Part shown: piece by piece, positions 60,661 through 64,000 of the stretch
How the letters are laid out: each line of letters starts with the position of its first letter
How positions within the stretch are numbered: the first letter of the stretch is position 1
Notes under the pieces: model-generated
The model's database searches: none
The model's input: only the letters and a program-made list of their open reading frames with translations
What the model was told of the DNA's origin: nothing
DNA from: Atopsyche davidsoni
Lineage: Eukaryota > Arthropoda > Insecta > Trichoptera > Hydrobiosidae
DNA length: 64,000 nucleotides
Direction: 5' to 3'
Assembly (NCBI GenBank): GCA_022113835.1
Contig: JAILWY010000009.1
Coordinates: 8,842,001 to 8,906,000, forward strand
Program-made: the position numbers and the translations under genes

Positions 60661-60704
60661 CGACTATGAAGCTGTAGGTGTCCACAAAATCTCCAAGCAA
60701 GCAC
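60661..60704 (-). CDS. Candidate 44-nt internal exon (minus)
   Basis: On minus, the donor CATAGTCG|GTGAGTTCAG is excellent. The acceptor TGTGACTGACACAG (ending 60705) has a plausible branch point but a poor pyrimidine tract. Entered with one base, the exon reads CLLGDFVDTYSFIV and leaves phase 1. In that frame a TGA lies upstream of the acceptor, so the exon cannot extend. It would join the exon at 55628 as GTG TCT TCC ATT. No family is recognised. Confidence 0.33.
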
Positions 60705-60883
60705 CTGTGTCAGTCACATTGTGTTTTTTTACATCCTCCGATATACCTGTCTTATAAGTAACAAATCTTCAACGCTCAGTTGCTTGTTTATCGTGTTTCG
60801 CCTCAAGTAGCTGCGCTGCAGTGTTTGCTTTTATTATTTGCACAATTAATCACCGATTATAATTACAGTCATTAAAAACTGCT

Positions 60884-60906
60884 ACCTCTCATTTTAATAG
60901 GTAAGT
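60884..60906 (+). promoter_or_regulatory. Ratchet-like (recursive) splice site
   Basis: CCTCTCATTTTAATAG|GTAAGTAAT: a pyrimidine-containing 3' splice site fused directly to a consensus 5' splice site (junction 60900/60901). This is the layout of the zero-length exons used for recursive splicing of long insect introns. It supports, without proving, a long plus-strand intron here. Confidence 0.35.
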
Positions 60907-61146
60907 AATTTGCCTGGATGTGTATTTTAATTAGATGTAGTAATTTTTTGCTGCGCTTAATTCGGGAGATGACACGATTGAAGGTTATCTCAGAGTATAT
61001 TACATCACGTAAGCAATTACAGATACTGTACTCACGAATAGCGACAAAGCAACGCCTAATCTTGCAAGGAACACGCTCAGAGCTGTCTAAGTACATTGCA
61101 TTTAAAATATTACGTTATCCAAATTTTGTAAGAGTGGTTGTTTTTG
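60901..61146 (+). CDS. Candidate exon following the ratchet-like site
   Basis: Bounded by the AG at 60899-60900 and by TTTTTG|GTGAGTATC (61147). After a TAA near its start, one frame is open from TTT GCC TGG ATG (ATG 60918) to the donor, 76 codons plus one base. It is basic and amphipathic: MCILIRCSNFLLRLIREMTR, then LKVISEYITSRKQLQILYS and RIATKQRLILQGTRSEL. Reading past the donor, the frame stops at 61181. A minus frame (60872-61096) with its own ATG and an internal GTGAGT is also open, so strand is uncertain. In the exon-definition model of recursive splicing, an exon starting at the ratchet AG is expected, which fits. No family is recognised. Confidence 0.28.
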
Positions 61147-64000
61147 GTGAGTATCTGTGTCGTTCACTGAGGTCACTCTAGCTCAAAAGGTGAAATTGGT
61201 GTATGCACGACTGCGGCTCGTTTGAGGTTGTCGCCTCGGCGTAACGGGCGGTCACCCCACGCGCCCGGTGCGATTAGCCTGCAGAGTTTCCGTTTCCGCG
61301 TTATTTATACGGGAGCCTCGGGCTAAAACACAAGAAAAAAGGAAGTGATCTCATTAAAATTGTAAAAAGTGCATCGTCTTGTAGTTAAATGCTAAAATGT
61401 ACCAAAGGGTATATTTTTAAAAACGAAGAGTTATTACCCTCTTATGTATTTATTAACGAGATGCTCGCGAGCAAGAGTAGTCGGTAGTGTTTTTTTTTAG
61501 CAAAAGTTTATAATGTACTTTATTAAAATTACAACCTTCCGTATCGAAACACGATCGAGGGTATCGTTATTCTTTCCGGTGTTTATTTTGTGTACCAACA
61601 CGAGCTTCAGTTAATTCGTTATAATCACAACCTTTGATAAACTCACAGCCTGAAATTATTACGTTAATATAAATTTTCCGGTGCTACTTTGGGGCTTGCC
61701 TTTTGCTTTTCGCACGCCAATTTTGAAGTATCATTATCGAGTCGTTAGTACCGAAAAAAATAACGATTTAATGATACGGTCTCGATTTAATCGGTTACAA
61801 ATCAGTTCTCTAAATAAAAAGACTCGCTATGTCCGCCGACATTATTACAATATGATCATTTATTGTTTGCTGTCGGTAAAGGGAATTATATTGGACGTAA
61901 TATCTTCTGTAAAATGCTTAACGGCACGCTATTAAGATACAAATTATGCTAATTGGGACCGAAAATAATTATGGCATAGATAACAAGTAGGAGCGATCAC
62001 GATGGCGTAGCTCTCTGCTCGTTTATGGTTATCGCGAGATCTCGGATCAGGTACTTAGTACTGCAAACTTCGAAGCGGGAATGATAATGTACAGATAATC
62101 TAATAAATGACATATCTACATAAAGCTCGCCAGGCCAATCCTGAACCACCAAAGTATTTAGGTGGAAAGGTTTAATTTTTATGAGAGTTGGAGCGTCGGA
62201 TACAAGCGGAAATAAGTTTGATTTATACTAGTAATCTTCTCCTGATCAATTTTATAACGACATGAATCATCGAAGAGTTTTTTAATTGCTCCTCTAATAA
62301 AAACGTACTTTTAAATTAGCCGCACCCATCATTTCAAAGCAAAGCCATATGCAATTTTTCTAATAGATTGTTCCAAAAAAGGAACTCTACCCTTTTTTGC
62401 ATGAGTTAAATAGTAAGTACCCGTGCAATGAACTAGAGAATTTAAATTACTAAACTCTATGTTTATAGTGTGGATACGTACATCACACAATAAGAAAAGT
62501 TACAAAAAAACATAATAAATGCGCTGTTTCTTATAAGTAGTTATTAGTAGCCAAAACAAAAGTGTAGGTACTTGCACATTGCTATAAAATATTTCAAATG
62601 AATAATCAAAACTTAATACACAATGCTCCAAAACTTATAGAATTTAATAGAATCTTAATAGAAAGATACGTTAGGGAAAATCAGTGTAACTTCTCAATTT
62701 TTATATTTTTTAATTATATTTCGTCTTTTTTTTATATTTTATATCAGTACAAACAAAAGGATTTTGAAGGTTTTTAAAACATACTTACCTGTAATATGTT
62801 ATCGATTTTCAATAGAAATTATTTAATGATTATTCTATTTTTCATTGATATTTACCTTTTATTTTGTTTATCTTTCAAAGATTCAATTAAAAAAAAATTA
62901 AAAAATTTTTAAACCAAGAAAAACCAAGGATATGTCAATTAAATATTTTTAAAAATTATGAGAATTATTAGCGCACATATTATACAAAGTATTTACAGTT
63001 GCCAAAAATGCCACGAGTTTTGAAACACTCCTTTAATTTTTTTTGAAACCCGGACAAAACCATATTTTTTTATATACTCATAAGTAACTAGTTACCTACG
63101 CTCCAAATATAGTTACATTGCTTTTGATTGGGGAACTTTTAAAAGGTATCATAAATCAAGTGCTGTAATTTCGAAGGTATTATATAATAGGAGTGTAGAT
63201 TATTTATATCGGCTCAGACAAAGTGATCCCGTTATTGTTTTTCTGCGGAGGTACGCCGGGACCTGGAGCAATTAATCTCTCGAGATCATTTCCCGTAATA
63301 ACGTCTCATATCAGGTCGATGTTCTTTCATATCAGGTAAGGCGGAACATTAATTTTTTGGTGTGGTTGCAACCGACATCAAGTTTTTATGCGCCATAACT
63401 CATAGAGGCCGGGCTCGACGAGAGCAGTCTTAGATTCAATTTACTCGGAGAATCCTATGAAAATATTACCCAGTGAATAAATTATAATTTTATTTCTTTA
63501 TTCTGAGCTGTAGAAATTCCCTTAGCAATTTTCGAATTGAGAAACTGTGATGACAAAGTCGTAGTAAAATTATATACTTGAAAGTTGGAAAGCGATGGCA
63601 TCCGTTAGGATATTACTTAAAAGAGCTCAGAGATACACGAAGTCAGAACAATCGAAAATAGCGTATGCGCTGTCATTTCAGGATGAAAATGAAACTGATA
63701 AAACCAAGATAAGATGATTTTTAATTTTATAATTATTTTGACAAGTCTCAACACATTACATACATAATTAACAACACATAATGTTTCTGTTTGTATATAG
63801 GTATTTTTTCAAAAAGTTTTCTGCTAATGTAAAAGTAAGTATTCAATAATTTCTCGAGCTCTTGTTTGCTAAAATAGATCAGTATAATCCTAGAATATCC
63901 GGAGAGCCGTCCCCGGTGTTTGGTATTCTCGCGGCGAGGCGTGCATTGGCTAGTGATTTGAGTTTGTCAGTTTGTCACCTCGATTGGCAATTTGTGTCAA
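61147..64000. other. Non-coding stretch to the window end
   Basis: A CpG patch at 61190-61330 may be regulatory. On minus, ATATTACAG|GTAAGTATG (junction 62789/62788) is another AG|GTAAGT fusion, with a weak pyrimidine tract. The plus frame 61681-61935 is open without support. The rest is AT-rich. Confidence 0.35.

Overview
The window reads as AT-rich (my visual estimate is about one third GC) non-coding DNA of an animal, most probably an insect and perhaps a lepidopteran. The reasons are spliced rather than operon-like signals, TCAGT-type initiators at a CpG-rich promoter, a mariner-family remnant with an insect-type DNA-binding domain, a short Helitron-like element running from TC to CTAG, and a Penelope-like remnant with a hammerhead-like core. 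No long conserved protein domain, rRNA, tRNA or CRISPR array was recognised. Most of the window looks intronic or intergenic, with short CpG-rich islands that may be cis-regulatory elements of neighbouring developmental genes.

Best-supported gene structure (minus strand, about 17.6-26.2 kb): a TATA-less CpG-rich promoter at 25.9-26.2 kb, a 5' leader of about 500 nt, a good-context ATG seven codons before a 5' splice site (25373), a 51-nt exon (18404-18454) and a terminal exon (17888-17996). Phases agree throughout and the joined frame encodes a 59-residue protein with no recognised family. A polyadenylation signal lies downstream. An intron donor inside the third exon is an alternative.

Right of it, a second minus-strand unit is suggested by a clear terminal coding exon at 28590-28729 (45 codons, stop, nearby polyA signal) and by short splice-bounded open exons at 38.1, 45.9, 55.5 and 60.7 kb. 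I could not join these in one consistent frame, so they are listed separately. Plus-strand candidates are a terminal exon at 12.94-13.20 kb, a two-exon unit at 52.2/53.5 kb, and an exon that follows a ratchet-like AG|GTAAGT site at 60.9 kb.

Repeats: an 11-bp GC-rich minisatellite (10.46 kb), a truncated mariner element abutting about four diverged tandem repeats (26.25-27.1 kb), a Helitron-like element (44.2 kb), a LINE reverse-transcriptase scrap next to a 55-bp near-perfect palindrome containing a hammerhead-like core (46.6-46.8 kb), several microsatellites, and isolated palindromes. All gene calls rest on open frames and splice consensus only; transcript data or comparison with related genomes would be decisive.
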